This document shows, in pieces, positions 47,870 to 62,100 of a stretch of DNA of 64,000 bases. Below the pieces are notes generated by a model. The model did no database searches and had not been told where the DNA came from. It was given only the letters and a program-made list of their open reading frames with translations. The stretch's first letter is position 1, and every line of letters starts with the position of its first letter. This stretch comes from Synanceia verrucosa (taxonomy: Eukaryota > Chordata > Actinopteri > Perciformes > Synanceiidae): contig CM056567.1 in the NCBI GenBank assembly GCA_029721515.1, positions 9,325,507 through 9,389,506 on the forward strand. The letters are read 5' to 3'. A program made the position numbers and the translations under genes.

Positions 47870-50605
47870 CAATGTTCGTCCTTCAAAATAAAAGTGCACA
47901 CGCTTTTGCTATATTTACACGAACACTTCTTCTAGAGCGCCTCCATTCTTCATGCGAAAACTGTAAAAACAAAAAATAAACACCCTAACATTTTTACTAC
48001 GTACTGTGAAAACAATTAAATGACATAGGTCGTAAAAATCAGTTATCATTCATAATCATTGGCAGAATATCATAATTGTTGCTACATTCACTATGACAGC
48101 TAAAAAAACAGACCAATTACTCATACAATGAATAATTAAAAAATAACTATGGGTCAAATTAGTGATTTTGAAATTATCAGTTTCTCTTCTAAACATGTTT
48201 TAATGTAGCTATGAAACACTGACAATATTAAGTTTGCCACATAATTACTGTAACTTCAAGCGAAGGGCTGTCAAGTTGGGACCAAATTTGGACGCTAGGT
48301 GGCAGTAGACTACCAAAGTAAGCTTGAAGGCTACTGAAAGTGTGTGGCCTTGGTAAACTGTAATATTCCAAAGAAATATCTAGTAATTTAATCATGTTTC
48401 ACTGATGCAGTGACATACATGAGTATTTATTTCAGCATTATTTTGCTATTTTTTAAATCTATGTTAGCCCCATTTGTAGGTCCATAATTTGTTTTTTTAA
48501 ACCACCTCATTTATTTAATAATTATAGTTGCTGTTCCATGAATTCATGAAGACAGAGTATATAATACTAAAATATATAATCTGCTATATTATTTTATAGT
48601 TGATCATTTTTAAGTCATACCCATTGTCAAAACAGTAATCATACATTTTTTTCATTTCATTTCATTTTCTATTAAAATCAATTCCCTTTCTTTGTTTAGT
48701 TCAAACTGTAAAAACAAATTATTAATATTTTTCTTACTATAAATAGGCAGTGGTTAATTATCTACGTGGGATATGTAGACATATCATCCTAAATATTTTC
48801 CTTGTGTTTGTTTCAATTGGCTCAATAATGCAGTTGTTTCAAGTAAATAAATGTTGACAGTTCATTCACAGTACATCAATTAGTATTTATTAACAATATC
48901 CTTTCAATCTTATAATTTTTTCTTAAATAACTACAGTACAGTGTACAGCTTCATTTCACAGCCACAAATATCAAAGGTCTTTACAGGTTTACATACAATA
49001 TATACATATGCACAGGAGGCATGTACACAAGGTGTCCTGTGTGTCCCTGTGGGATTAAAGCTCACAGATTTGGCTACAGCCTCAAGAGTCACGGGGAAAG
49101 TTTACTGACAGATCCACAAAAGGCAAAAGAAAACAGGATGAGATGTACAGGAGCTTAATTATTACAGGGTTATTAAGTGAAAATGGCACCATGTTGGCAT
49201 GTACAGTATCCTGTCAAGATATAAGCAACCCCTAAGGAGGAAGAAAAAACATGAATGAAATAAGAAGATTTTCACATCGGCAACCCAGTTGAAGATGTAA
49301 CAGTATGTATAACATTACACTGTATGTACACATTTCCATATCAATGGATATGAAATATGTCAATCCACATTTTCATGGCAGGGATTGAGATGATCACAAA
49401 TCATCTTGGTTGTTCCTTCAATAATCACACATATATACAAAGAAAAATAAACATTCAAAAAACACGAGGGGGACTACAACAAATTTACTCCCCAATCTTC
49501 CAATCTTTTGTTTTTTTTTTGTCACATTTATGTGCTTCCCTTTTTGAATGCATATGGGGCAAATACTGTAGCATCGGCAACATTCATTAAAAGGTGTGTG
49601 ACTGTTAATTGAACCTACCAATTCAGGCCTTAAATATATTCAAATATTACAAGAAGCATGACTTTCCAGCAATCATAAATTCAAAAACAGTCAAATCAAA
49701 ACTAATAAATATTTAAATAATGATAGATTTAAATCTGTACCGGCTGTAGTCACCATTTACTCAAGAAAAGGAAGCATTTAGAAAAAAAAAAAAAAAAGAT
49801 TTTTCCCATCGTCAGTAGCTGTCCTATAAATAAGATAATCTCATGTAATGTAATTGCAAACAAGCTGTTTTTACTGCTGTAGTGGTTTTAGTACAAGCTC
49901 TTCAAGCTCTTTGTTGTTGTCTGGTCACAAGTTCAAACAAACTTAAAGAAAAAAAAAGACTAAAAAGCAAATGAATGCAAACAAACTGGCTGACTGGTTT
50001 CAGTAAACTATGAGAATTAATTGTAAAATTCCAAAACACATTTTAATATGTTTAAAACGCACCAAGTAATGACTCTAGAGCAGATGTCAGTTCTGACCCC
50101 CAGAACAGGGCCGATATTAAGGCATTATCACCGCTTTGTTCAAGTTTCAAGAACTATCAAAGTTGTGTTTGGCGCGGCGCTCGAGGTCACTGTGGGAAGT
50201 ACAAGGATGGAAACTGTAGCACCTATAATGACAAAATGTTCCCATCACATTTCACGGTTTTGTGCAATTTAAACACAGAACAAGGCCAACCTTTAAAAAA
50301 TATTTTACATAGTGCTCAAAAGTAGTATGTTATACAAAACTTAAGGCTTTTGAGATCTGACTGAACGAAAGGAGAGTGAATTTCATGCTGGGAAAAGATC
50401 ACAATGCAGAGGGTAACGTGTTTTTAGAAAGGCCTCAGTGAGCCTGAAGCGACACTTGTGAGTCAAGTTTCTTGGATGAGCAACAGCAGCAGTGTGATTG
50501 GACAAGGCAGTGTCTGTATGATCCGACAGGGCCCAGGTATGTTGGTCCTGCCCAGTGCAAAATGCCAGTCGATCACCCGATTGGTCCGTGGGTATTTAAA
50601 ATATG
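47870..50605 (-). other. inip upstream region and probable mfsd2a 3' UTR
   Basis: AT-rich, no plausible coding frames. 50605 down to about 48886 is probably the mfsd2a 3' UTR; about 1 kb of spacer then separates it from the inip promoter. A CTCF-like word (11 of 13) lies at about 48292-48304. Confidence 0.45.
48886..48891 (-). terminator. mfsd2a: candidate mfsd2a poly(A) signal
   Basis: TTTATT on + (AATAAA on -) lies about 1.7 kb beyond the mfsd2a stop. The 48900-50605 stretch is AT-rich and without ORFs of note, as expected for a long 3' UTR. Other hexamers nearby make the exact end uncertain. Confidence 0.35.
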
Positions 50606-53600
50606 CTAGACCATATTGGCCATTTCTGTCGAGTCTGATTCTGAATCTGCCTCGTTGTCCCTGAAAGAACATAAAGAGCATTCAGTTGTAGATTTGCGTC
50701 ACTGACATACGCAAACGCAACAAAGACATTTCAATCAGTCTTACCTCTGTTCCTGTAGCAGTTTGCGGTTGCCCTGCCTCCTCTCCTCAGTGATTGGATA
50801 GGAGTACAGTATGACCAGGCCGACTATGATGAGTGCTATGGGGGCGGCAGAGACCAGCACTTTCAAGGTTATGTCCACTTCCTCTGGTTGAGAGCAGCCT
50901 CTACTGATGTAGCCTGCAAAGCTGAAAAAAATTGAAAAAAAACACAACATTTTATTTTTTTTTAGTCTTACTATGAAGGTAAAACTCCCACCAAAGTGCT
51001 GATCAAAAGGCAGACACACTGTAAAGTCAGTCATGTGATGCATGCAGCTCACACTACAGACTTACTGTACTTAATCTAGTGAAAGCAAAAGGAATTCCTT
51101 GCTTTGATGTGGGATTTGGGCACTGGGAAATTTAGCTTAGCCTCATTTAGACTTTTTTTTTAAATTGCATCCAAGACATAAACCTAAAGACCTAGAAAAC
51201 AACATTTTGAATGATTTACAATATAGGTGATGTGCGTGCGTGATTAAATGAAAACTTACTCTAAACTGAGAGTGGAGATGCCAAGGGAGACCCCAGAGGC
51301 AAACTTGGTGAAGAAGACATAGAAGGAGTAGAAGAGAGCTTCGTGGCCAGTGGAGTTGGGGTTCTGCACTTGGAAATCGTCAACAACATCAGGCAACATA
51401 GACCTGAAAAGTTAAGAGTCACAAATATACATATAACTTATTCCTGATAAGAAAACATGAAAACACAGGAAAAAAAGTCAGAAGGGATCTTACCAGGGCA
51501 GAAGGAAAGCTGCAGCCACTCCAACCCCAGCAGCAAATGAGACAATGTAGGTGATGATCAGGTTGCTCTTCATACACACCACCAGGATCATGAAGGGAAC
51601 CACAGACTGGAAAGAACAGAAACACTTTAGACCATTAAAGCACACAGCTGCCGTTCGGAGATTTACTGTTTTTCCTACAAATCCAAAATATCACTTAATT
51701 CCTGTCAATCTTAACATGCTTCCCAAGTGGTGTTTGGATGTGATTGTGGGCCTTACCAAGGTGCCAACGTAAACTGCCGTCTTCTTCCCAAAGCGGGTCA
51801 GAAACCACTGCCAGAAGGGGATGGCCAGAGTAGCGGAGAGCTGAAGGGAAAAAAAAAAACCCAAAACATTAAAAGTCTGGTTAACCAGCTGTTTTCCTTT
51901 TGACACACACACCGACGAAACTCATAGAAGTTGCGGTAAATTCCACACAAGGCTCTCTATTACAGGATAAAATTCACATGAGGAAATACCCTGCAGCCAC
52001 ATCACATAACTGCAGAGAATCATAACGCTAGATGCATTCTCAAAATGCTTCGGCTTCTTGTTTGGCTTTTGGCATGACCTGAAGCACATTCACACCTGCC
52101 AAACACAACAGTGGGAATGGAAGACAATACGGTTTCGTCTTTTCCCAAAACATATTTGAGCTCGATGTGTTGCAAAATGCCACGGGGGTCATCCTGTGAC
52201 TCTACAGGGGAAGGCAGGGGGGGCTCTCTCAGATCAGTTTGGCCTCTGAGCCCTCCATGTTTGACTAAGGTAAAGATAACAAAATATTTTCCCACCTTTT
52301 CTTGACTAAGCTAAGAGATAAAACACCCATACACCACTTCACTCTCACTGCAGTTCTGTGGTTTTTAGAAACTGTGTGGTTTCACAATATTAGTAAAAAA
52401 ATTCAGTTTCATTTCCTTCCCATTTGCAGGGTTACAGTTACACGGAGCCAATATCTCTCGTCTACAAGCCTCATCAGCCTTGACTCAGACTCAGAAATCA
52501 AAACATAATCATCAGTTAATATGGCTTTATTTTAGCAGACCTCATAAAACATGTTTTGCACAAATGACCTCAGTGTCTTCCTGCCAAATGACAGTGAGCA
52601 GCAGCTTCTCCTCTGACACAAACACTGTCCAATGAGCTCATTTGAAGCAGCAAAGCTGGAGACCAGAGCACCAGTAGTAAAATAAAAAAAATAAAAAAAA
52701 AAAAAGACACACAAGGCCCGTTTTGTTTGGGCTCTCCTCATTTACACATTTGACCTTTACCATGTCAATCCAGTAACTGACAACCAGCTTGAGTTACAAG
52801 TCCTTACATAATGATGCCTGTTAGTTTGATTTGTTTAACTCATCTCTGTGCTAATAATCATCCAAGGTGAGGCTGACATCTTATCAGATTACTGCAGGTG
52901 AATATTAAGCTCACTCAGCACTGATTACAGCACAGTTCCTGTCAAGGCTCACACCATTGAGGCCTCGAAGAAGTAATTTAACGAAATAAATGTACTTTAA
53001 CGAAAGACTGTCACCTTGCCTCTGTAATCCTTTCCATAAAGTGAAGGATCAAAGCGTGTAATCTCTTCAGTTCTGCTGTGCGTGTTAAAGAATGCACGTC
53101 GATGGATTAATTGGCTTTAATGCTGGTCAGGATTTGAAGTGATTCTTTGATATATGAGAGACCTTCTTTTCAAGAGAGGTCAAAGATACAGAAGAGGATA
53201 ATCTAATGTGGCTCCTTGACTGTCTGTGGGAATGGGATGGCATTCAGGCAGAGCAGTTAGAGTGGAAGCTCATCATGGAAATAGGCAGCCAGGAGACACT
53301 GGTTTCTAACCAAGCACAGACAAGCCTTGTGACTGAAGACAATTTATGCCTTGGCCTAGAAAACAAAGCTTTTGTCTGCACTCTGAAGCTAATGGCTTTA
53401 ACTTATTCCACACAAATGGGCTGCTCAAGGTTTCATACGCTGAGGGATATGTGGTCATTGCTATAGGAACAGTGGGCTTATCTGACTGAAAGCACAACCT
53501 GTGTGTTACTCACCATGATGACCAGCAGAATATTCTGGAAGTCGTTCCTGAAGCCCAGTGTGGAGCTGCAGAACAGGGCAAAGTTTCCCTCCAGGAGCTG

Positions 53601-56069
53601 TGGGATGAAGCACAGAGAGGTACTCAGTCAACATCTACTGCCTAAACACACAAACACACAAACACACCTCGGCAGGCGCCACCTCAGCTCTTGCTGGGAG
53701 CACAACTCAGTGGAGAATCACAATATTTAACAGGAGAAGGGCCAGTTGGACTCAGTAAACAAAGGACAAACAATAATTTACATTTTTGTCACTAAACTCA
53801 TTGTGAAAATGTGTGAGTGTACTCTGTACGCACCATGAAAGCTAGCGAGGTAAAGAGGAACACTGTGACCAGTTTGGCATACGGTCCATGTCCCATCACC
53901 AGCTTAATGCCCTGGAAGAAACCCATGGGCTCTGATCTGGGCCGAGAAGACTCTGGAACAAAGAAAAATAAGAAGGAATGAGCGAAGACGCAAAACTATG
54001 TCCAATACAACTCATTTTCAACTGTAGCATTTCTACGGTTGTTTTTTTCCCCCTTTTCATGGGCCACATCATACAGATGTGCCCCATTAACAGCTCTGTC
54101 ATGTTAAAGACCAGTGCCCATGTGCATCCAATCAGGACATTTTTTTGTGTATGAAATTTATACATTCAGGCTCCCTTACCTTAAAAAAAACACAGATTTC
54201 ACTGGTCTGTTATACAGTGTAATTTCTAAAGTATAAAATCAATAACTTAATTTTTATTTTTGTCAAAATGAGGCAATTAAAAAAGTGGACAATGACATCT
54301 AAAATGAAGGAAAGAGGCAGTTAATGAATTAATACCTTTCTGCTCTCTCACACCGAAGAAAAGAACAACAGCACACAGAACATAGATGATGCAGATGACT
54401 CCAGAAGCAATCATGTAGGCCGTTTTCTGTAAGGAAGCAACAAGAGACACTTAGCACATACCACTTGTGTGTGTTTTCCTCATTAGTTCTTGCTGTTTCC
54501 AGTGAAATCATTATTAGCCTTTGCTGTTAAGCCTATGACCAACAGCTTTGTTTATTTACCGTGTGATCCAGGGAAATGACAGACCCTGAGCCATTGACAC
54601 TCAGAGAGGAGTTGCTCAGGTCCGTCACGATGTCACCGGGTCCCGGGAGGCAAGGAGCGTTCGCCATACCCACTATCTGCCCCTGGATGGCTGTACCCAG
54701 AACAGTGCCCAGAACCTCCACTGTCATCCCTGATTGATGGAGGGAAATATAGTGGACGTTTTAGTTATTGAGAAGATGATTCACCAGACAAAATAATTCA
54801 AACCTATAATACTCACTGTATGCAGTGGCCGAATCTCTTTCTTTCTGCTCTGAGCTGATGAACATGGTGAGTGCAGAGTACGGCACATGGAAGCACTGAG
54901 GGGCGAAGAGGAAAAGAGGATCAAGGTGAGGAAAATGAAAGTAGCTTCACTTGTGATTGTTGGATAAAAAAAATGGCATTCTGGTGGAGTATTAGATGAG
55001 AAGATTGGATCAAGTCTCAGAACCATTCCTCTAAGTGAATAATTAGAGGATTTACTCTTGTTATGGATATTAATACATTTTGCTACCAGTTGCTATACTT
55101 TGCGATGATCAAATCAGTTTCAGAATAAAAGGTTGCTTCACGCTGATACTTCTATAACCTTAAATGTAATAATAAGAATTCACTGAGGGGTGGAGTACTC
55201 ACAGTTTGAAGGGTCTGGAAGATGCAGTAGAATAAAAGGTACCAGATGACTTTGCCGTCCTCAAACGGAGGAACGTACCATATGAGGAAATAGGAAAGCA
55301 CAGCCAGAGGGGTTGAGAGCAGGATCCTTCACATCGAGAGAGGAGACGACAACAAAAACAACAACATCAGTGGAGGAAAATGTGATCGTACTGGAGCATG
55401 AAACACTCTCACTCTGTAGACAAACATCACCATTTATGAAGAGTGGGGGACACTTGTTATGTAACCAACTGTGGCCATTTAAGCGTGGCTTTAATTCAAT
55501 TTGTGCCAACTTTCCCTCAGCTCAACAGTGTTTGGGGTTTCACAGTGATTGTCAACAGAGAGAGTGTTCCTGGTGTTCACATGCATGAAATGGGTTGAGT
55601 CTGAATCAGAGGACCATGTGAGTCTATAACACGGTGGAATGCTGCTGAACAAATCAAACCTTTTCATGTACAAATAACTGTTACAAAACTTAGAGAAAAA
55701 TATGCATTACGAATGAGTTCACGTCATTTTGGTTTTGTAAACATTACGTGCCATCCTTTACTCCTCCTCCTCACATGTCTAACATCCCATAAATTCACAT
55801 CATGAGGTCATTCCATTAGTCACTTCCTGCCTCAGATTTGCCACTTCCTATGGTGAGATCGAAGCGCTCCAATCAGATACGAGATAGCGAGTGTGGCCAC
55901 GCCTCTGGAAATATCAGGAAGGAAAAGGAAGAGCATCCTGCCTTTTCCCATCTACTCTCCACAGAAATTACATTTATACCGGGTGATTCATCCTTATCAG
56001 ACAGGATGTGAAGTCATAAATGCATCAGCATGGGCTACAAGAAACAGCATGCCATGGTCTTCCATAGAA

Positions 56070-56135
<66 letters not shown>

Positions 56136-59100
56136 AACCAATTAACATGCTCTGCAACTGAACAGCTTCACTGCAAACTCACCACTGATCAACTTTCAGC
56201 CTTTATTACCACCTAATTTTGATAAACAGCGTGCACTTTAATGTCAGGAGGAGCAGCATTCAGTAGACTCTATCACGCATGTGATGTGATTGTACACTCG
56301 TGAGAAGGAATGTCTGCAAGTCAAAACAAGTTCAGTATTTTATTTGCAAAACACATTTAGGAATGCTTATTTCCTCTGTGCCAAATGAAACAAACCAAAC
56401 AGGGCACGATGATACTTGATTTCACCATGAGTTCACTTCATTCAGACATGAAAAATGGATGAAGTCCCTATACTTCAGCTGCTTTTTGACAGTGTATGAT
56501 GTTCTCAAAAGAGTTTGCACGGCTGTGCCAGGACATGGAGTGCATGGTGCCTGCAGAAGTATAGTGACACAGTAAGCCATATAAGTCCTGTCCTCCTGCA
56601 GTCATACTCTGAAATAGCCATGCTGACGAGGAAGGGGGGGATTTTATCTCAGCAAGTTAATTTACCAGGTGACAGATTTTAGTCTGGTCCCTATTAACTG
56701 TGAATTATTATTATTTTTTATTTAAATGGGCTGGTGGCAATTAGTCATTCATTTTGGCAGCTACAACTGGGATGGGTGGATGCACAGCTGAAAGAAAGAC
56801 CAAGTCAAAACCCAAGTCCACATTCTGGACACATTTTTAGGCCTGGACTTCATGTCTTTCTTGACAATAACTTGCATTTAACTAAACTCATGTTTAAAAA
56901 AAATAAGATGAATTAATTTGTCCCAATTTATTATGTGTATTTTTGTTATTTATAAATAATATATAAATATCTATTAATCAATAGATAATATCCACATCCT
57001 TCAGCAGAGGCAGTCTGTACTGTACAGTCTGTAGAAATTCAAGCTAGATACTTAAAAGCCACTGACAGATTTTCATGTAAATGCATGTTTAGGGAATAAC
57101 AGGAGACCTGCAGCCTGTCGCTTGTGACTGCTCCAGCAGCTCTCCAGCAACACTGCCACTCTTTCTGCTGCTGCTCTGCAACTTGAACTGTAGTAAACCC
57201 GTGGATTCCTCAGACAGTCTTTAAAAATCCTACCAGCCGTTTGCAGCTGAAAGCTGAGACCTCATTGGCTCGCGTATGTGGTGTGTTGTGGGATGGACCA
57301 ATGAGAAGCGAGTCTGACTTGTCTCTCCCCTCCCCCACTTTCCACACACGGTCCTTTTAGGATGGAGCAGCTCCAGCTTCCACCCTCATCTCAAGGCACC
57401 GCACCTATCTCCTCACATCTTTAACACCAAAGCGTCCCTGATGTGAACATGCCAGTCATTCCTCCGTTCTTTCTATCACTTATAGTCCCCCCCCCACCCA
57501 GCCACGCCCCACCTCTAGCAACAAATGGAGGAAATGGATCTTGCTTTGCGCAGCCAGCACCAAGCATGACCCACTTCTGAGATTGAAATGTCAGTATTTT
57601 GGTTTTAGCTGAACATGACGATGATATATCTCTCCTTAGCTTTAGTTCAACTCATCTTGAGTCAATAGAACTGTGTGTATTGATGAGATGTTTATCAAAA
57701 GAAAAGCTATTACTCTTGAACAATTTTCAGAAAGCATGCATGGAATAACTTTTGACACAACATGCTCCGTAACTGCCAACATGTAGACGTCTAACATAAA
57801 TAGATTTCACAAATGACTGCTGCAGAATAATACCGTTAATCATTTTTTTCACATCACTTTTTCCTATGTATTTTCCGACGGGTGAGCATTTGGTAATAAA
57901 ACCTCCATCTTAACTTGCAGAAAATGAAGGTATTTTGTTGTATCTGCAACTGACAATATTTTTCATTGCTAAAGGTGTGTTCAATGTATGCACACCGAAG
58001 GAATGATCAAAGCAGGAAACTGAGGACCACAGGAGACCTTCATGACTGGCTTCATTTCCCAGTTGTGCTCCTCCATACAGAATACACATTTCACAACCAG
58101 CTAGGGAGACTGTGCATTAAATCAAGCAGACAAGGGAGTAAATGTGCCTAAATCCCTGTCGGGGATCATTAGAAAGCTACCTAGACCCTCAGTTATCTGC
58201 CCTTTTCCTGTCAAAGTGTCACCTTTACACCTGATCACACTGTGGACGTACTGCATGTTCTGAAATACTGAAGCAGCAGCTTAAACATGTCTTCTGTGTT
58301 GACAGCAGACTGGCAGCCACTTCTGTAACCCTAACCAGCAGCTACCATTGTACCCCACACTGTCCGAAACAATGTGAATCATACAATTAGACATGTTTCA
58401 AGAGGTCCAGGAGGGTTTTCGACAACGGAAGGACCATAGTTTAACAGTCATAAAATATTCAAACACAGACAAATACCTCAATATGAGACAAACCCACCAC
58501 ACAGGCTGCTCAGAGGTGTGGGGGAGGGGGTATAGCAGCTGAAAAGAAAAGGGGTCAGTAACCTTTCTGTGAAAAACCACTGCAGGCCTCCCACTCCCTG
58601 CCGCACATGAGCAAATGTGCAAGGCAACATTTTCACACGCTCTTCACGAGGGGATTTAATAGAAAACGTACTGGTCAAACTAAAAAGAACCCCAAAATAT
58701 TAGGTGTCTAATTCAACAAATGACAAAATATAAAATAGCTAAAATTGGCGCTCCATTTTATTATACAGAGATTTGAAGTATCTGAGTGCTTCAGGAATTC
58801 TGCCTGCTCACTGCAAAAAGCAAAGTCAGTAGCAGGCAGGAGCTATATTTGTCAATACCATGGCAAAGGCCACACTGTGGGAGATGTGCAATACTAGTCC
58901 CTGCAGGAACTCCCTGTATTTGTTTGATTTAAAAAGAAAAAAATACAGAAAGTGTGGCTGAAGAGGTCCTGCTTTAACCATTTCAATGAGAAGCATCTCT
59001 CATTAGATCAGTTTGTAGCCTGTGTGTATTGCAGTTGATGTGTACGTGAGAGAGGCAGGGAGTTTGAATGTACAGTGGTATGTGTGTGCAACGAGGAAGA

Positions 59101-62100
59101 GGCAGCCCTCGTTGCATCAGCGTGAACCATAGTAACCTCTTGGGAGATGACGCAGTAGTCTGCTCACAAAGCCCCAACCCCAAACACTGACACATGTACA
59201 CTGTACTGTTGGAAAACTTCCATTGACAGTGTCTGACTCACCAAGGCTGATGGCATGAGGCTTTTCCCACAAGCAAATATGTGACAAGTGCTACATGTAT
59301 CGGGGCTCTATCAGCAATGCAATGGGAAAGTTGTGACAGAAACATTTTAGCTGGAGGAGGAGGTGGATGTTCTGGAGAAAATTACCCAGACGTGATAAAA
59401 CACTCTAAAGTGTAGTTCAGCTCGAACAGTATGCTCACTGGTTCCAGCCGGGAGTTACCTACCAGGGCAGCATGCGTCCAAAACGTGTCCACGGGCTCCG
59501 GGAGACCAGGAAGCCCACCGTGGGGTCCGTTATAGCGTCCCATGCTCGGCCAACAAACAAGATGATGGAGGCGTAGAAGGGATCCAGCTGCAAAAGGAGA
59601 ATACACAAAGATTAGAACAACTGTGCATACAAATGTTAATACAGCTCCAAAACATACACGTACACCAGTACACCATTCACACCAAAATTACAAAACGTCA
59701 TGAGTACTATAGATAGCCTGTGGTTAAACTGCTAAGCTGTTTGATGGAGCAGTCAGCAGTGTAGCTTTACAACATGACATAACAGTGAGTGCTGTTTCGC
59801 GATCCACTTTTTTTAAGTCAATGGTCAAAAGGTAGCACTTAGCAAGAATCAAGTCAAATAGTGAAAGTGCCACTTGGCAGCTCGGCCCAGCAGCTGTTTG
59901 TTCAGCATTGTACAGAGGAGACAAGCCTGACTGGAAGCCAGCAACACTCGACTCATGACTGTACAATCTGCGCCATGCTGTGTCACCCAATAGACTCATA
60001 ATCAACAATCTTGGTAGCCGGACAAAGCTAAACCCTGGGAGGCAGTTGACTTACACGCTATTTTGGCAATCAGATTAGTGTCAGAGCTCATTAAAGCGAG
60101 CCCCCCTCATCCTTCCCCTCCCCAACATTTTTCAGAACAAGCCCCTGTAAGCCTTTTGATACAGTGGAGTCACATAATTGGAACCAATAATGGAAACAGC
60201 AGAGAAACTTTTTCCACCTCTTCATTTTTCCAGGATAACTGCCCCTTTGTTGGCAAGCTTTGGCGGTCACAATGTCCTGTATGTGCCCTTATGAGAGGGG
60301 TGACTTTAGGGCACTGAAGGGATCATGTACACCTCCTTGTTCCCAAGACTGTAAATGGCACCACACATACTGTGACGAGGCAGCATAGGGTATAGGAGGG
60401 ATTGAGCTGTATGAACAGTATATTCTCATCATCAGCGAGGTGGTGCTTTAAGGGCAGCAGGCAGATTATGTTTAGGTCTATGACATGAATATGATGCTAT
60501 GTGCCCAAACAGGTGTGATCACTGGGCTTTGGAAATAGTCTCACCTGAGCCACGTCCAGTAGATAAATCTGTAGAAAAAATCCCAGGGCACATCCTGTGA
60601 TCTGGTAGGGTGCACCGCCAATGGCATAGCATATCTTGCTGCAGATGGACAACCTGTTCCTGTGTTCATGCTGGAGATAAAAACAATGAAAGAAGAGGAA
60701 AAGCACTGTTAATTAAGTGAATTTAGCAGACATTTGTTCTAAACGTGGAACTAGGATTAGGACACAAGTGCAGACAGAATGGCAGATATGAGATCTGTAT
60801 TTCTACTGAGAAGATTGAGAAGACTGCCTAAACAATGACTGCCATTGGGCATATTACTCATTCATTCAACACAGGTTTTGGAGAACGTGTCCTAAAGGCG
60901 AGGTATTTGTGGCTGTACACAAAATTTTTCAGGCTTTGGCAGGGCCAAGCCCTTTGTAATTATGGGAGGGGTCAATTCTGCAGAGTCAACATGCAGCAGC
61001 TCAGTTGCACACAGGTAACTTTCGCAGTTTCTGTTGTACTCAGTACTCAGTTTTACCTACTTATCACTAGTCCGATCAAAACAGCAACGCATTATTCTAA
61101 TGCCTTGTAAGGAATGTGGCTTAAATTCTCAATCACCAGAAAGTCTTAAGAGCCAAGAGTTCAGCTGGCAAAAAGCTAACCATCGGGTAGCGTTTTTGGC
61201 CAGAAGACAGGGACATCTGCTGGGAAACAAGAAACCCTTTCTAAAAAAAATGCTCATTCTTCCTCTTGTCCCTCACTGGATATGTAATAATTTTCTCAAC
61301 AGACAGACTCAACAGACAAACTCCTCTAATAGAGACACAAATCTCTGAAGATTGGTGCCAGGGCATGACACCACCACAGTGTCACATACACATCCAGAGC
61401 CAGGGTGACAGCACTCTTGGCAGCAGCATGAACTGGCTTCATACCAGAAGGTTGCCTGCCAGTTTGACTAATACTCTGACCAGGCCTGTCCACACGCCCT
61501 CCTCACTGACAAATCAAAAGGTTATCTTTGGTATTCTTTTCAGCAAGTCAGAGACATTTTTTGTCATTGGTCTTGGATGAGGCTTGTGAAAAATGACCTT
61601 GAACTGCAGTCACATTCCTGTGTTACAGACACGCATTAGAAGACAACAGATCAGACCACAACACGAAACATCACTATGGCTGCGACCTCTGTCTTGTTGA
61701 TACACCCAACCCAGCCACTGTTTAGGTGACAAAACTGGCTGAAATAAGAAACATGCACCATCAACATTATTCAAACTTCAATGAAAACAACAGCCTACGT
61801 TACACCTGGTGATTTAGCTCATGTCTCCATGTGAACCTGGGGTTTTGAGGATTAAAACTGCCCCTGTGAGTGATGCACATTACATCTGTGTTGTTTAGTT
61901 TGAGGGATAAAGTAGTGACTTAAGAGTTGTGTGCCTATATTTCTCCAACAGCTGTTCTACCAGTTTATACTCTTCTGCCTCTTCTCCTTTTAAAAAGGGC
62001 AATGAGGAGTGTACCTACCATGGCACATAACTATCGTAGCAGGAATGTGTTAACTTGACAGTGTTTGATTACTTAATGACTGCCACTTTCTTAACACAGC

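Noticed and set aside
54817..54895. Apparent frameshift in mfsd2a exon 5
   Set aside because: A first reading suggested a missing base near EQKERDS; recounting against the exon phase showed the frame is intact.
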